The translations under genes and the position numbers were made by a program. Under the pieces are notes generated by a model. It saw only the letters and a program-made list of their open reading frames with translations. It was not told where the DNA came from and ran no database searches. DNA of 64,000 bases. It comes from Coptis chinensis. Taxonomy: Eukaryota; Streptophyta; Magnoliopsida; Ranunculales; Ranunculaceae. The stretch lies in the NCBI GenBank assembly GCA_015680905.1, contig CM027384.1, positions 72,821,501 through 72,885,500 of the forward strand, in the 5' to 3' direction. This document shows, in pieces, positions 1-10,798 of the stretch (its first letter is position 1; each line of letters starts with the position of its first letter).

Positions 1-170
1 CGTTCGTGGTACACTTTACACATGGTGGGCAAGGATTCACTCTCAACATCTATAAATACCCCTCCTATGAACTACGCCAGACCTGATTCTTCTCTCCCCT
101 CATAATTGAGAGCAAGATACGTAGGCAGTTCGCTCCTAAGCCGAACTCGGTCCCTATAATAATCCATTCT
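1..170 (+). mobile_element. possible LTR end fragment
   Basis: This stretch resembles the R/U5 part of a plant LTR. It has a TATA-like CTATAAATACC near 50 and, after it, a GC-richer stretch with ACGTAGGCAGTTCGCTCC near 118-136, the style seen at the 3' ends of many plant LTRs. No partner LTR, primer site or target duplication lies inside the window, so the assignment rests on appearance only. Confidence 0.25.
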
Positions 171-179
171 AGTTCCCGT

Positions 180-610
180 TCAACTGTGTATGTAAAGGAA
201 AGCTGAATCACACCTTTATAGTCCCCTTAAAATTGCAACCTTCCCCTTGTTTTCCAGTAATTTCAGAGCTCGTAAACAAAGGACGGCAGAAGATACCTTC
301 CATGCTTTGAAGCCTCAACAAAAGTAGCCTCTTTATCCTCTTCTGAAACCAAAATACACTGCAAGAAAGGTTCAAACACAATGAGTATATGGTTTTCACA
401 ATCACATTCATGCATTAATATGAATTTCTGATACATATAGACTTGAAATATGTATGTATTGTTCCCATTTAAAAATCCTTATGGTAATACTATAATGCAA
501 CTAGTTCAGTTGATTACAACATTCTAAATAAAAAATTATGTTAAATGCGTCTAGGTTTGTTATTACCAAAGAATAAAAAACAAGCACAAATTATTATCTA
601 ACATGAAAAA
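180..610. other. intron-like stretch with an unidentified exon-like piece
   Basis: Directly downstream (minus strand) of the RADA-like exons. It holds AT-rich, intron-like sequence and one exon-like piece at about 300-365 minus, preceded by a TTGCAG acceptor-like site and reading VSEEDKEATFVEASKHGR. I do not recognise this peptide, and it does not match the RADA ATPase core that should follow. The next RADA exons are not visible. Confidence 0.25.
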
Positions 611-615
611 CTTAC

Positions 616-1302
616 AATGGGATTCTCCATGTCATCTGATTTATCCCCTTATTAGCATTCGTCAACCTCTGAGGTAGCATTTCTCCATGATTCTGATTAA
701 ACCACGACCCAACCCCCTTTTCCGAACCAAACCCCGTCAACTTACTTGTAAAATCATCAATTCTCAGAACACCTTAAGTGTACCAGTTGCACCACAATGC
801 CTACAACCTCCCCACCACTGTCTAAAAGACTCTCCACAGTGCGAACATACCCAATGTGTCTTACTCTTCTCCTTCTTCTTCTTCATTCCCAACTCCCCAG
901 CCTTATTATTATTCCTCTAACTTTCACCACCTCCCCCAAAATATGCCTTGGAGCAAGACTTGCGTGTTTTAATTGTCATCTACTTCCTCGAGCTTGTTGT
1001 TACTCTTTTTCTCAACTCCACTAACACAATTTTCTTTTTCTAGTTTTAAATCTTTAACAAATGAAGCTAAACTAACTTTATTATCATCAACATCTGGGAC
1101 TAAATTGGAATTAGAAAATGGGAACAATATTACCTTTCTCCCTTAATCGAACAATTTGGGTGCTGGAAATCGAACTAAATAGTTGGTTGCTTGCTTTGAT
1201 TTTGGAGATGGAATGGAAAGAGCGAATGGAGAGAGAACTAATCTTACGAATTTGGATTTGAAATGGAGAGAGAAAGAGGGAGGTAGAGAAAACCCAAACC
1301 AT
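616..1302 (-). pseudogene. RADA: RADA-like DNA repair protein, N-terminal exons, decayed
   Basis: Reads as the N-terminal part of a plant organellar RadA homologue, a RecA-like ATPase for recombination and branch migration. A Ser/Arg-rich presequence-like start (MVWVFSTSLFLSPFQ, from 1302) suggests organelle import. It is followed by an acidic linker, then the four-cysteine zinc finger CSHCGESFRQWWGGCRHCGA (about 780-845), then MLPQRLTNANKGINQMTWRI, the segment that precedes the Walker A domain in this family. A GT donor follows at 615. The pieces lie in different frames: at least two single-base frameshifts (near 1115 and 765) and an in-frame TAG before the zinc finger (near 918). The ATPase core is absent. 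It is therefore a broken copy or a Helitron-captured fragment. The family match is by eye against remembered plant RADA sequences. Confidence 0.6.
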
Positions 1303-1304
1303 TC

Positions 1305-4300
1305 GTAAGATTATATTTCGAAATTTCGGTGTTTAGATCTGGGTGTTTGATTTTTTTGGTAATACAACGGCCGAAATTTTGCTGTTTGGATGCTGTCCGA
1401 GAAATTCATGTCTACCTAGCCAAACCGTGTATACACATATTTCTGCTAAAGTTGATCTAAGTAGTAAAGCTTAAAAGGAGTTTACTGCTTGAATGCCAAA
1501 TGAATGGAGAGGATCATTCTCTTCTTCTTTTCATGTGCGGTATAATAAGATTATTTGTAACGCATAATATTTTTCGAAGACATTGCTAAATCCCTGTAAT
1601 ATTTATACCACAAATTAGAATATTGGTGTCAAAACATACATTTTGCATGGATGAGAGTTCATGGTAGTTGTCAGATTCCATAGAAATAATGCCTTGAGGC
1701 TCTCATGATGCATTACAAACATTAACATAAACAACAAATGAGATATTTAAATGGTCATGAACAATGAACAATGAATAATGAACAATAAACGGTTATGTGC
1801 AAATATTTCTGATAAGGTGATGCCTTTGGTGGTATCAATGATGTTTTAATAGCATAATGGAGATTGAGATGTACCTTCCAAATATAATGCCAATGTCATG
1901 ACAAAATAAACATTAACGTTAGAAAGTCGGCAATCTTATAGCAGAGTGGTCCATCCTAAACCTGGAAAATGAAATTCAGCCCAAAGCTACATCACTATGT
2001 ATATGAAGTAGCTCTTACTTCTGTACCTCATGATCACCTACCATTCTAATCTTCCATTATTCTAACCTTCTTTGCTTTGACACCAAGTGAATATAAGAAC
2101 TCATCAATTGACTTCAATAGAATAGAGTTATAGAGTTTGGAACACTAGTAAAATGACCTACATACTTAAGTTTCAAGAGAGCAACGCCCTTGCTTAGACT
2201 TGATCATATCATATCTTTTAGGCGCATCCATGTTCATGTGTTATGATTTGACATTTGTAGCAACATGAATATAAAATTTTACTCTTCTATTTTTTATCAC
2301 AAACATGAACTCTGAAACAATTGAGAGTGTTATGACATGGTTCCTTTCAAGCAGAACTCCAGATTTAGTCTCTAAAATAAAAGAAAACTGAAATAGAAGG
2401 TTTTATCTATGAATAACTCGACATTATTCTATTGACACGACTGGCTAATTTGTGCAATATCGGTAAGAAAGAGAACTCATAATACACTGATATCAAGCAT
2501 TACCACATTTAAAAAACAGACATTGTTCATTACATATTCGGCATGGTAAAATACCAATCATTTTAGCTGTGTAATCCCTAAAGAACATTGTTCTAAAGCA
2601 CATTAATGCAGCAATAGAATTAAAAGTCTTTAGTTTAACAATGTCCCAAATAAGACACTTCCACAATCCACTGCAGTGATTATATACAAAAAATATAAAA
2701 TTACTCTGCATTCACATCAGAAGTCTAAGCTCATAAGTACAAATATACGAATGTATCCTTCTGTACTACATGTTAACAATAACCATGATAAGGAGTTCCT
2801 CTAAGATTGAACATGTTGCCCTTTTGTTCTAAAGTTCAGCACTAAGGATATGTTTCACAGATGAATAAGAATTTCAATAATGGTTTAACTGAAACATAAT
2901 GACACACATATATCTTAAAGTAGAAAATAAAACATAAAGAAATCTATCAAGGGTGCCAGAAAGTATTTAGATGGACTTTTGTAATGAATCCAATGTCATA
3001 AAGAGCTTCATAATGCTCATGATAATTTTTTGGTTTGACTTCTTACCTGAGATCATTGCAAAACTGTACAACATCACCCATTATATCACCTAAGATTGCT
3101 ATCAAGCCCCTAAAACATCAAAATTTTATTTAAAGAAAACTATTTATATTGCTCATCAAATATTATCTTGTTAAGTTAAGGTCATAAATTATCTAGATAA
3201 AATATCAACTCTAAGCATTAAAAGGAATCAGATATCTATTTCTCATTGGCTTCTCACAAAAGTTCAATTAAAGTCATCTGCTGGTGATGATCTAATATCA
3301 TTTATATACACCTGAAATTTAGTTTTAGCATTTGGTCATCAATGGCGCACTCAAGGTTTGTCATACCTAAAGAAATTTACTACCTTTAAAATCCAAAGAA
3401 AGAATGAAAGAAGAAAAAGATTGGAAGAGAAAAGGGACCAATGGGTCTGGGGAAAACACCATTGCGCCTCAAACTCTAATGGAAGTCTAATGGTTAGAAC
3501 CTAATATCTTAGAGTTGTAATGTTTAGAACACAAAGGCTCAAGGTTCTAATGAGTTGAACTCAATGCCTAAATTTACTGTGTTTTGGAGTGAATTCTTAA
3601 CGAACATAATTAATCGATAGAAAATTAATCGTTTATTTGCATATATAGTTTCGTCTAAGTCAATCATTTTTTTTCTAACTTAGGAGAGACAAAAAACTAA
3701 AACATGAAAGTGATATTTAGAACTAAAAAAATGATAGATCCTCGGTATTACTTTCAGAAAGAATCATTCACCACCAGTAAATAATTTTCAATTTAACTAA
3801 CAGAAAGATTTCTTAATTAGTTCTATAAAGTTAGTGTTCATCATTTGAATCTTGAGCTTCAAAACCACAGTATACAATACATTTTTTTTTTTTGTATATA
3901 GTAACAAAATACACTAGCGGCAAAAGCAAAGAGTTCAATAGCATACATGTATGAGATCAGTCATACTTAAAATCAAGAAAAGTCAGAAAAGAGATAGTTA
4001 ATGCAATGCAATATATTAACTCAAACCAAAATTGCTTATTCTTTCACCAAAATTATCACCAATTGTCTTTACTGCTAAGCTTCTTTGGTGATTAACAGAT
4101 GAGAATGTTCCATATCTAGTGACCGCATTCTATTGTATAGCATCTGTGAAAAAGATTTAGTATTCTAAGGTAAACTCTTTCAAAAAAAATTAATAATTCA
4201 TATAGTGGATAGCTTCTGTAAGGTTCCACTAATTCAAATCCTCACGTACAATTTCAGGACACTCTTTTGAATTTTCAAAAATCCAAAGGACTCAATTTGT

Positions 4301-4978
4301 TAATAGTGAAAAAGGGTGGTTTACATAGACCACCACCATTTAAAAGTTGATTTTTCCATCAAAAAACTTCTAAGGAAAACAAAAATTGATGTGGGATGAG
4401 TCAAAAACAAAATAAAAATAAGCAATTAAAATAAGAAAGGAAACGTATTTAATGATAAATACCTATAAGTTGCCCACTCCACGTTGTAGGTTCCATGCGA
4501 AATTGGGAATGCCCCATTAATTATTAGCAATCATGTTTCACTAAAACTATCACTCGAATTCTTAACTCGAATAGCTTCTTTCATAGCTAGTCTCAATTCT
4601 CAAATACTCACGAATCAAAATCCTTTTTTTTTTTCATTAGGGTGATGTCTTTTTCTTGATATTCTTCAAAAAGATTGGAGAGAGAGATTTGAGAGATGTT
4701 GCTGCTATGTGTTTCACGCAGGTTGGGGATTTGTTTTGTTTTTTTGGGTTGTTAATTACTTAATTACCCACAATTCAAATTGGGCGTATAATTGGTTATT
4801 TTAATTCCTAAACATGTGAAAAGGCAAACATTTTTTTTTATAAATTGCAAAATACACCAATAGTAAGGTTAAATTGGTAATCAACAAATTAATTATTATT
4901 TAAGTGAGGACTTTTTTAAATTTTTTGCTGACATGGCTCCCTGTGAGCATCTTGGCGGAAGGGATATTAATATAGGTA
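1305..4978 (-). mobile_element. leftmost Helitron-like unit (H0), left end unknown
   Basis: AT-rich, with no supported full gene. The right edge (4978, reading the minus strand) starts TACCTATATTAATATC and is homologous to the 5' end of the next Helitron at 8303 over about 150 bp (4830-4978 versus 8155-8303). I therefore read it as the 5' end of another minus-strand Helitron, with the usual TC changed to TA. The left (3') end is not identified; CTAG at 1418 beside the palindrome GTGTATACAC is a weak candidate. An exon-like piece on the minus strand at about 3048-3111, with AG acceptor and GTAAGA donor, reads GLIAILGDIMGDVVQFCNDL; I do not recognise it. The rest shows nothing. Confidence 0.35.
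1895..2130. repeat. dispersed repeat, copy 1 (pairs with 5923-6150)
   Basis: About 235 bp shared with 5923-6150 in the same orientation at high identity by eye, starting at GTCATGACAAAA and running past CACCAAGTGAATATAAGAAC. It indicates that the two neighbouring Helitron units share internal sequence as well as ends. Confidence 0.75.
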
Positions 4979-5922
4979 CTAGCTAATATGCCCGTCCTAT
5001 GGCCGGGCTTACTATCTTCATTTTTTTTTCTCCATTTAGTATAAATGAAAAATAAACCCAAAAACCATAGGTAAAAGCCCCTGCGACGGGCTTGTTACAT
5101 TATTACTTGTTAATCTGATTTTTTTTTCCTTAGTAGATATGAAAATTAAATATTGTGACAACCATCAAGTGTAATTATTCAATTTAAACGGAAATGGGAA
5201 AGAGATATGTGAACTTTGTTGAAAAATGTGATTAACATAATTTTGGGGTTTGAAATGAGGAATATCTGTCAAAATGAATCTTTTTGGGCTTTTCTATCAC
5301 TTGCTTAAAATGTTTGGATGATTGGGTCCATTCAAACTTTCATAATACCCTTGTTTGTGCACTATTAGAATATCCATTTTAAAATTTATGAAGCACATAT
5401 GTATTCATAGTGCCTTGAGTGTTTGAAGTGTAGAGACTGAACAACTATATTTATCAAAAGAAAGAATGAATGGTTTCTAAAACTTGTGTTACTACTTATT
5501 ACTGATATCAAAATAATCAATACATCAAACAACAAATTACAAAAACAAACAAAGTGCATTTCAATGTGAGGGTGAAATCAAACTTGCTTTAGCAGCACCA
5601 CATACAAATCTATTGTAGAAGGAAAATTCTAAAATTACTCATACGACTACAACATCAAATATAACTTAGTACACCAAGAACATTCACAAATGTAGATAAT
5701 TATTCTCCAATATCTCGCACTCTACATATGGATTAGATTAGCAGTAATAATAGTTATAGCTGAGGTTTGTAAGGGGGTATCTATGTGTTGAAATTGTGAT
5801 GGTCATGCATCGTGTGGGTGTGTTTGACATCAAGTTAATCGACTTTGTGCTCAGCTTTGCTCCATTTAAACTCCTCTTTGGTCATTGCCGCTGTGAGCTT
5901 GATACTTAAGGAACTACTACAT

Positions 5923-6150
5923 GTCATGACAAAAATAAGCACTAACGTTAGAAAATCGGCAGTCTTATAGCCATAGAATGGTCCATCCTAAACCTGAAAA
6001 ATGAAATTCAATCCAAAGCTACATCACTATGTATATAAAGCATCTCTTATTTCTGTATCTCATAATCACCCTACCATTCTAATCTTCCATTCTAACCTTC
6101 TTTGCTTTGACACCAAGTGAATATAAGAACTCAATCGACATCATTGAGAG
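5923..6150. repeat. dispersed repeat, copy 2 (pairs with 1895-2130)
   Basis: Second copy of the repeat at 1895-2130, same orientation, with scattered small differences. It lies about 0.95 kb from the 3' end of Helitron H1. Confidence 0.75.
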
Positions 6151-6536
6151 CAAACAGAGGTTATGGGGTATATGATCGATAACAAATGGCAAGAAAAACT
6201 TACCAAAGTTTCAAGAATAGAGAATGTTGTTTTTCGAATCTATACTTTTTAGTATCGAATTCCCAATATATAGTGCTAAACTTAAAAAAGTACATGATTT
6301 TCACAAACTATTCAAATTGAGCCCAAAAGAGTTTGACATTGTTCAACTAAGGTTAATCAAAATAATTAAATAAGAGTAATGATTCAATACAGTAATCACA
6401 ATAAATCCAGTTACCAAGAATGAACTCAAATTGCAGCAAAACTATTATCACCTTCAATTGATAAACTCAATAAGTAATTAATAGTAATTGAACCCTGTAA
6501 CAAATACAAATTGAACAGAGGGATAACAAACATCGG

Positions 6537-6880
6537 TCAAACACGAATCAAATTGCATGATGAAATAATTGTTCCATATACCAAGTCGCCACCATAACCA
6601 CCAGCAGTAGCACTTCCATCAAAATTATTTCCACTACCATAGACACCACCTCCACTGCTGCCACCACTTCCACCACCACCACCATAGTCTCCGCTGCCAT
6701 TATGTAGTCCTCCTGACTGATTTGTTGCAAAATTTACCCTTATCTTTCTGCTATGATGTTCCTGTTGGTACATGGTCTGTATAGCACTTTGTGCATTCTC
6801 CTAAGATGCGTACTCAATGAAACCAAAACCTTTGGATTTGCCTAGTCTCACGATCCATGATAATTATTGTGCTTGTTCAA
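6537..6880 (-). pseudogene. glycine-rich RNA-binding protein (RRM) fragment
   Basis: The minus strand encodes the C-terminal half of an RRM: the RNP1 motif KSKGFGFIEYAS, then the last helix and strand (SAIQTMYQQEHHSRKIRVNF). A glycine-rich tail follows (SGDYGGGGGSGG and further GGY/GG repeats, about 6560-6690). This is the layout of plant GR-RBPs, which bind RNA in nucleus or organelles. An in-frame TAG lies within RNP1's following helix (near 6805), and the preceding MDRETR segment is in another frame, so it is not functional as read. The N-terminal half of the RRM (RNP2) is not seen. It sits in Helitron H1 downstream of the TDP2-like fragment in the same direction, so it is probably a captured piece. 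Confidence 0.65.
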
Positions 6881-7032
6881 ACAACACATCGAATATTAGT
6901 TCTCACAGTGATAAACCAACAAAAAACATCATAAAATCAAATAAATACCCCAGAGAAAATGATAAAAGAAATATATAACTGCATTCATATCATTCTCTTT
7001 GACATCAATCAAATTAGTACAACATAGCTTAC

Positions 7033-7582
7033 CCATAGTGGTCACTGGGCAGGACAGGGAGCATCTTCTTATTCTTTTGATAAGAAACATCTGGGATGCG
7101 GTCCTTCCCAATAATCTCAATGTTATCCAGTCTGAAGCCCTTAAAATAGCATAGAATTTGATCAAACCGCATTCTGAAGTGTTGATAATTACCATTCAGC
7201 ATTTCATTCGACTTGGTATCAAAAGTGTAACCTTTTTCTTCACCCTTCAGTTCAGTCCACGCATCTACCCATCTATCAGGGATTCAGGGAAGGGGAATTC
7301 ATCATCCTTCTTCTCTTCCCAGTTCATGACACCACAGAATATGACATTTGGATACTTTTGGAAAATGGTAAGTGCCTCTTTGGCCTGAAGCAAACGCTTC
7401 CTTTTGAACTGATGATATTGGCTATTAGGGTCATTGGGGTCAGCGCAACGGCTCTTGAGATGGCTCGTAGCAACCACCAGTGATTTGTTGCTCCCGACTT
7501 TAGTCTCAGTCCCAGAAAGTTTCCCCATTTTGGAGTCGCCGAGGGGTGCACTAATGACATCGACTGGACAAAACATACTCAA
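7033..7582 (-). pseudogene. TDP2: TDP2-like endonuclease/exonuclease/phosphatase fragment
   Basis: Two minus-strand exons are visible: about 7582-7193 (TTGCAG acceptor, GTAATT donor) and 7139-7033 (GTAAGC donor). They read the C-terminal half of the EEP-fold domain of plant tyrosyl-DNA phosphodiesterase 2, which removes topoisomerase II adducts from DNA ends: KSLVVATSHLKS, LLQAKEALTIFQKYPNVIFC, TFDTKSNEM, IEIIGKDRIP and LPVLPSDHYG. The SDH motif with its catalytic histidine is kept, but the usual GDxN is GVMNW, so the catalytic aspartate is lost. A frameshift lies near 7270 (between the PFPES and VDAWTEL segments). The N-terminal catalytic half is absent. The identification is by eye and a related EEP protein is possible. 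It sits in Helitron H1. Confidence 0.65.
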
Positions 7583-8303
7583 CTGCAAGCAATCGATTTA
7601 AGACAGTGATTAGAAGAACATTTATACCAATCAGAACTCTACTCTTTAGCAATAATGATATCAACACTAATCTCTGTACGTGTCTACTTATTCGATCATC
7701 AAGTTCACTTTGTAATTTAATTGCCTTATACTGGATTTGTTTCAAATTTTTTTTTTAGCTTTCCTATTTAACATCAAGAGCATAATTCAAATTCCATACA
7801 TACAGGATTCAATATCTACAGGAAGATGAATAAGCTAAACAAATTGAAAATAATAGAAACATCACCAAGACTTACAAAGCAATGGCTTCCTTCATCATCA
7901 ATGAGAGTTCCTTCTTCGTCTCAGTGAGAGCTCTTCAATTTTTTTTCAAACGATCATTCAAAACCAAAAGGAGAAGAAAACGTTTCGGCTTTGGAGGAAA
8001 GAGATAAAAATTTGAGAAAAGGGTTTCCATGAGGAGTGGGATTGACAGCTAGGGGTTTTCAATTGTTAGGTTTTGTATTACTAACGCGAACAGTAGAATC
8101 ATGCGTGAGTTTTGTTTGTTTTTTCTCGAAATATTTGAAAAGACCAAAAAGTATTTTAAGAAATTACAAAGTACACCAATACTAAGATTATTTTGGTAAT
8201 TACCGAATTGATTATTTTTTAAATGTGGACTTTTTTAAAATTTTGGCTGACGTAGCTCACTGTGAGCATCATGGAAGAACCGATATTAATATACGTAGGA
8301 GGA

Positions 8304-9230
8304 CTAGCATTTTGCCCGTCCCATAGCCGGGATTGTTTCATCTATAGCTAGTAAATTTGTGGACGGCAAAAGTTCGATACTACAATTATTCGTTTAAGTT
8401 TCAAAATTTTCAACAATAATACTTTTAAATATTCGGTCCAATAAAACGCTAACGGTAAAAATACGATATACGTGTTTTAAACAGGTATAATACGAATGCA
8501 TTTCTTTAAAATTTGGCTATATATTTTACATTTAAAACTTTGATATATAAGTATATAATGTTTTTATTTTTATTTTTACAATTTTATTCATGAAAAAATA
8601 ATACAAATGTCAAATTTTTGGTTCTACTTACTATTACTAACACATTTATTTTTGGTTCCAACTAAGGCCCGACCCCTTTTTTTGAATTTCAAAGATCCGG
8701 ACATTATAATTTGGCAATTATAAGCCCGGCCCAACCAATTCGCGAATTAAACCGTATCATTCAAAAATTCACCGACTTATTCATTTTATACGCTAAACCT
8801 TATAATTCACAAATAATTCGGCAAATTACTAGCTATGGTTTCATCCATGAGGATGGACTTGCTAAATGAATTATATTAGAGTTAAGGTCCATGTTATGAT
8901 CCTTTATGAATTTGGCATTTAGGCCTTGGTCCAAAGGATTGGTTATATTACCAAGTGTTACGATTATCTAACGTGTCCACATTATCTGAAATAGAATAGA
9001 AACACGTGTCCACATTATTAGAGAACGTTTTTTACTACATTTTCAGTCAAGAAGCTTTGGTTACTTTTCTTTCATTTTTTTTCTTCTTCTCACCTATTTA
9101 GTGAGGTATGATTCGGTCAAGAAAACGAATAGTTGAGCTGCATACACTTGTTACCCGCGTATGAATTTCGTGATAATTCCATCACCAAGAGTTCTAATTG
9201 GTAAGATATAGGATGAATTAAAACTTGAAT
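8304..9230 (-). mobile_element. small non-autonomous Helitron H2 (copy of H4)
   Basis: Reading the minus strand, it ends with a hairpin (CCCGGC...GACGGGC, 8317-8335), a short spacer and CTAG (8307-8304). The next base starts Helitron H1, so the two abut head to tail. The 5' edge lies at about 9230, read from the point where homology with 30028-30447 stops; the exact first base is uncertain. Without the inserted MITE it is about 430 bp and non-coding. It contains two copies of ACGTGTCCACATTAT with an ACGTG core. Confidence 0.6.
8344..8837. mobile_element. Mutator-type MITE inside Helitron H2
   Basis: About 494 bp with terminal inverted repeats ATAGCTAGTAAATTTG (left) and the complement of CAAATTACTAGCTAT (right). 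It is flanked by the 9-bp direct repeat GTTTCATC(T/C) at 8335-8343 and 8838-8846. The sister Helitron at 30028-30447 has this site once, without the insert, so it provides the empty site. A 9-bp duplication points to the MULE superfamily. No coding capacity. Confidence 0.65.
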
Positions 9231-9404
9231 TATTCTCGCTTTGTATGCCGTTTTGCTCTGTCTCACTGGATTCCCCGTTATGTATTTTGTTGTTTTCTAT
9301 ATGTCTATATATTTTCGGGTTGATTTCCCGTTAAATTGTCTGTGTGTGTTTTTTTGGAGATACCTTCACTTTACATTGGCTTGGGTTGCATTTTGGAGGC
9401 TTGG
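9231..9404. other. flanking sequence up to the LTR-element insertion
   Basis: T-rich non-coding sequence between Helitron H2 and the LTR element. It ends in CTTGG (9400-9404), the left copy of the target duplication; the sequence resumes at 24569 after the element. Confidence 0.6.
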
Positions 9405-10798
9405 TGATAAGAGCTCAAAATTATAGTTTAAACCCTTTAATAGTATTTCTATTTAGCCAATTATGTTATTAATAATATAGGTTTATATCTAATTACGTGC
9501 TTTTGAGTATTTCAGGCTTCAAAGTTGAATAAATGTCAATTCGTTACTAATTAGGCGCTAAATAGAGCTAAAGTGATTGTTATGAAAAGTTATATGAAGA
9601 AAGCCCAAGTTTCATGAAGAAAAATCCCTTAAAAAGCTGAAGTAAAAGTTGTTAAGTGAAAGTCAAACAGAATTAGAAAGTTGAAGAAAAGTAAAAAAAC
9701 TTCAAAATGCCATATCTTTGGACTCAGGCCTCAGATTTGGGCCCATTTTATATCAAAATGACCGGCTCAGAAAGCCCTTTCCAATAGTATAGGCACTGAC
9801 TCGATCAGAATAGTATAACTTGGTGAAAACTCGTACTACAATAACACGACCAGAATTGGAAGTCTTGGATTCAACAAATTGGGTTTTGGACTTGATTTAT
9901 GGGTCCATAACCTAGCCTAAAAGCCCATGCATGAAATTGTAGACCTAACTCTCTCCTATATAAAGAGAGTTAAGCAAAAACAAAACTTGGCTACTCCCCT
10001 CGTAGTTTAATTAAATTAGCTCTCTCTCTCTCTCTCTTTAGTATAACCTAATTTATGTTTTCTTTAGCCTAGCCACCATTATTTCAATCCAATTCAAATT
10101 ATTATTATGACTTCTTTTTCTTGATTTAGTTTAATTATTCCAATGATATTAGGCCAATCCCCCCATTAGAGGGAGTGATTATGAAGCTTAATGAGGAATA
10201 GATTGCTTAGTAGAATTATTTAATTGTGTATGTATTTCAATGAGTTTAGTTTAATGTATGACTTCCAAAATAAGTAAATTAAACTATGGATTATTATAAT
10301 TAAGTTGAGAGACTTGGTTGTAATAATCCTACATGCTAGTAATAATGACTATAGAGATGTAGGTTGTTGCTAGGGATGATAAAGATTGAGGTTTTAGGTT
10401 GAATCATTGCGTGAAAACCTAAATATGATCTCTTTTCAATGAATAATTTGATTCTTGCATGAAACTAGTTATTAGGTGGATTGATTACTCTTCTCTATAA
10501 CTTTCTCTTCCATCAAAACCCTATTTTTATTAGTTTAGTTAATTTAGATTTATTTGAATCCATAGTATAATCGTAGAATAGAAATCTCTCAACATAGCAT
10601 TACTCTCACCATTGTTTCTTGTGTTAGATTAATTGGATTCTATTTAGTCTTGATAGATTAAGAGTGGAATGAATCCTGACTCTTTATATTACTTCATTAT
10701 TATTTGAGAGTAGGAATATTGATCTAAGCACTTGTTTATGTGATTGATTATTTGTGTTTACGCATATATAGTTAGTTTACATAAATTTGTCATTATCA
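9405..10798 (+). repeat. left LTR of the gag-protease element
   Basis: 1394 bp, TG...CA ends. It contains a (CT)n run at 10019-10037 and a TATA-like box in CTCTCCTATATAAAGAG. Its partner is 17070-18021 joined to 24139-24568. Confidence 0.9.

Larger units (their letters stand above)
4979..8303 (-). mobile_element. non-autonomous Helitron H1 with captured gene fragments
   Basis: On the minus strand the element starts TCCTCCTACGTATATTAAT at 8303 and ends with the hairpin GCCCG-9 nt-CGGGC (4990-5008), a short spacer and CTAG (4982-4979), followed by T. This is the canonical Helitron layout: 5' TC, 3' hairpin about 10 bp from CTRR, insertion next to T, and no terminal inverted repeat or target duplication. 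It carries no Rep/helicase. Inside lie minus-strand fragments of a glycine-rich RRM gene and a TDP2-like gene, in the same direction as the element, as is usual for Helitron captures. The remaining 5010-6536 and 7590-8300 are AT-rich, with the shared repeat at 5923-6150 and otherwise nothing recognised. Confidence 0.6.

Noticed and set aside
1400-1440. CTAG next to the palindrome GTGTATACAC as the 3' end of the leftmost Helitron
   Set aside because: The hairpin is AT-rich with no loop and unlike the GCCCG hairpin of its neighbours; too weak to set a boundary.
2493-2711. 72-codon minus-strand frame
   Set aside because: AT-rich, no domain, no splice context; kept only as part of the unexplained Helitron-like unit.
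9241-9426. 61-codon open frame with hydrophobic residues
   Set aside because: It crosses the insertion point of the LTR element and has no homology I can name; chance frame in T-rich DNA.
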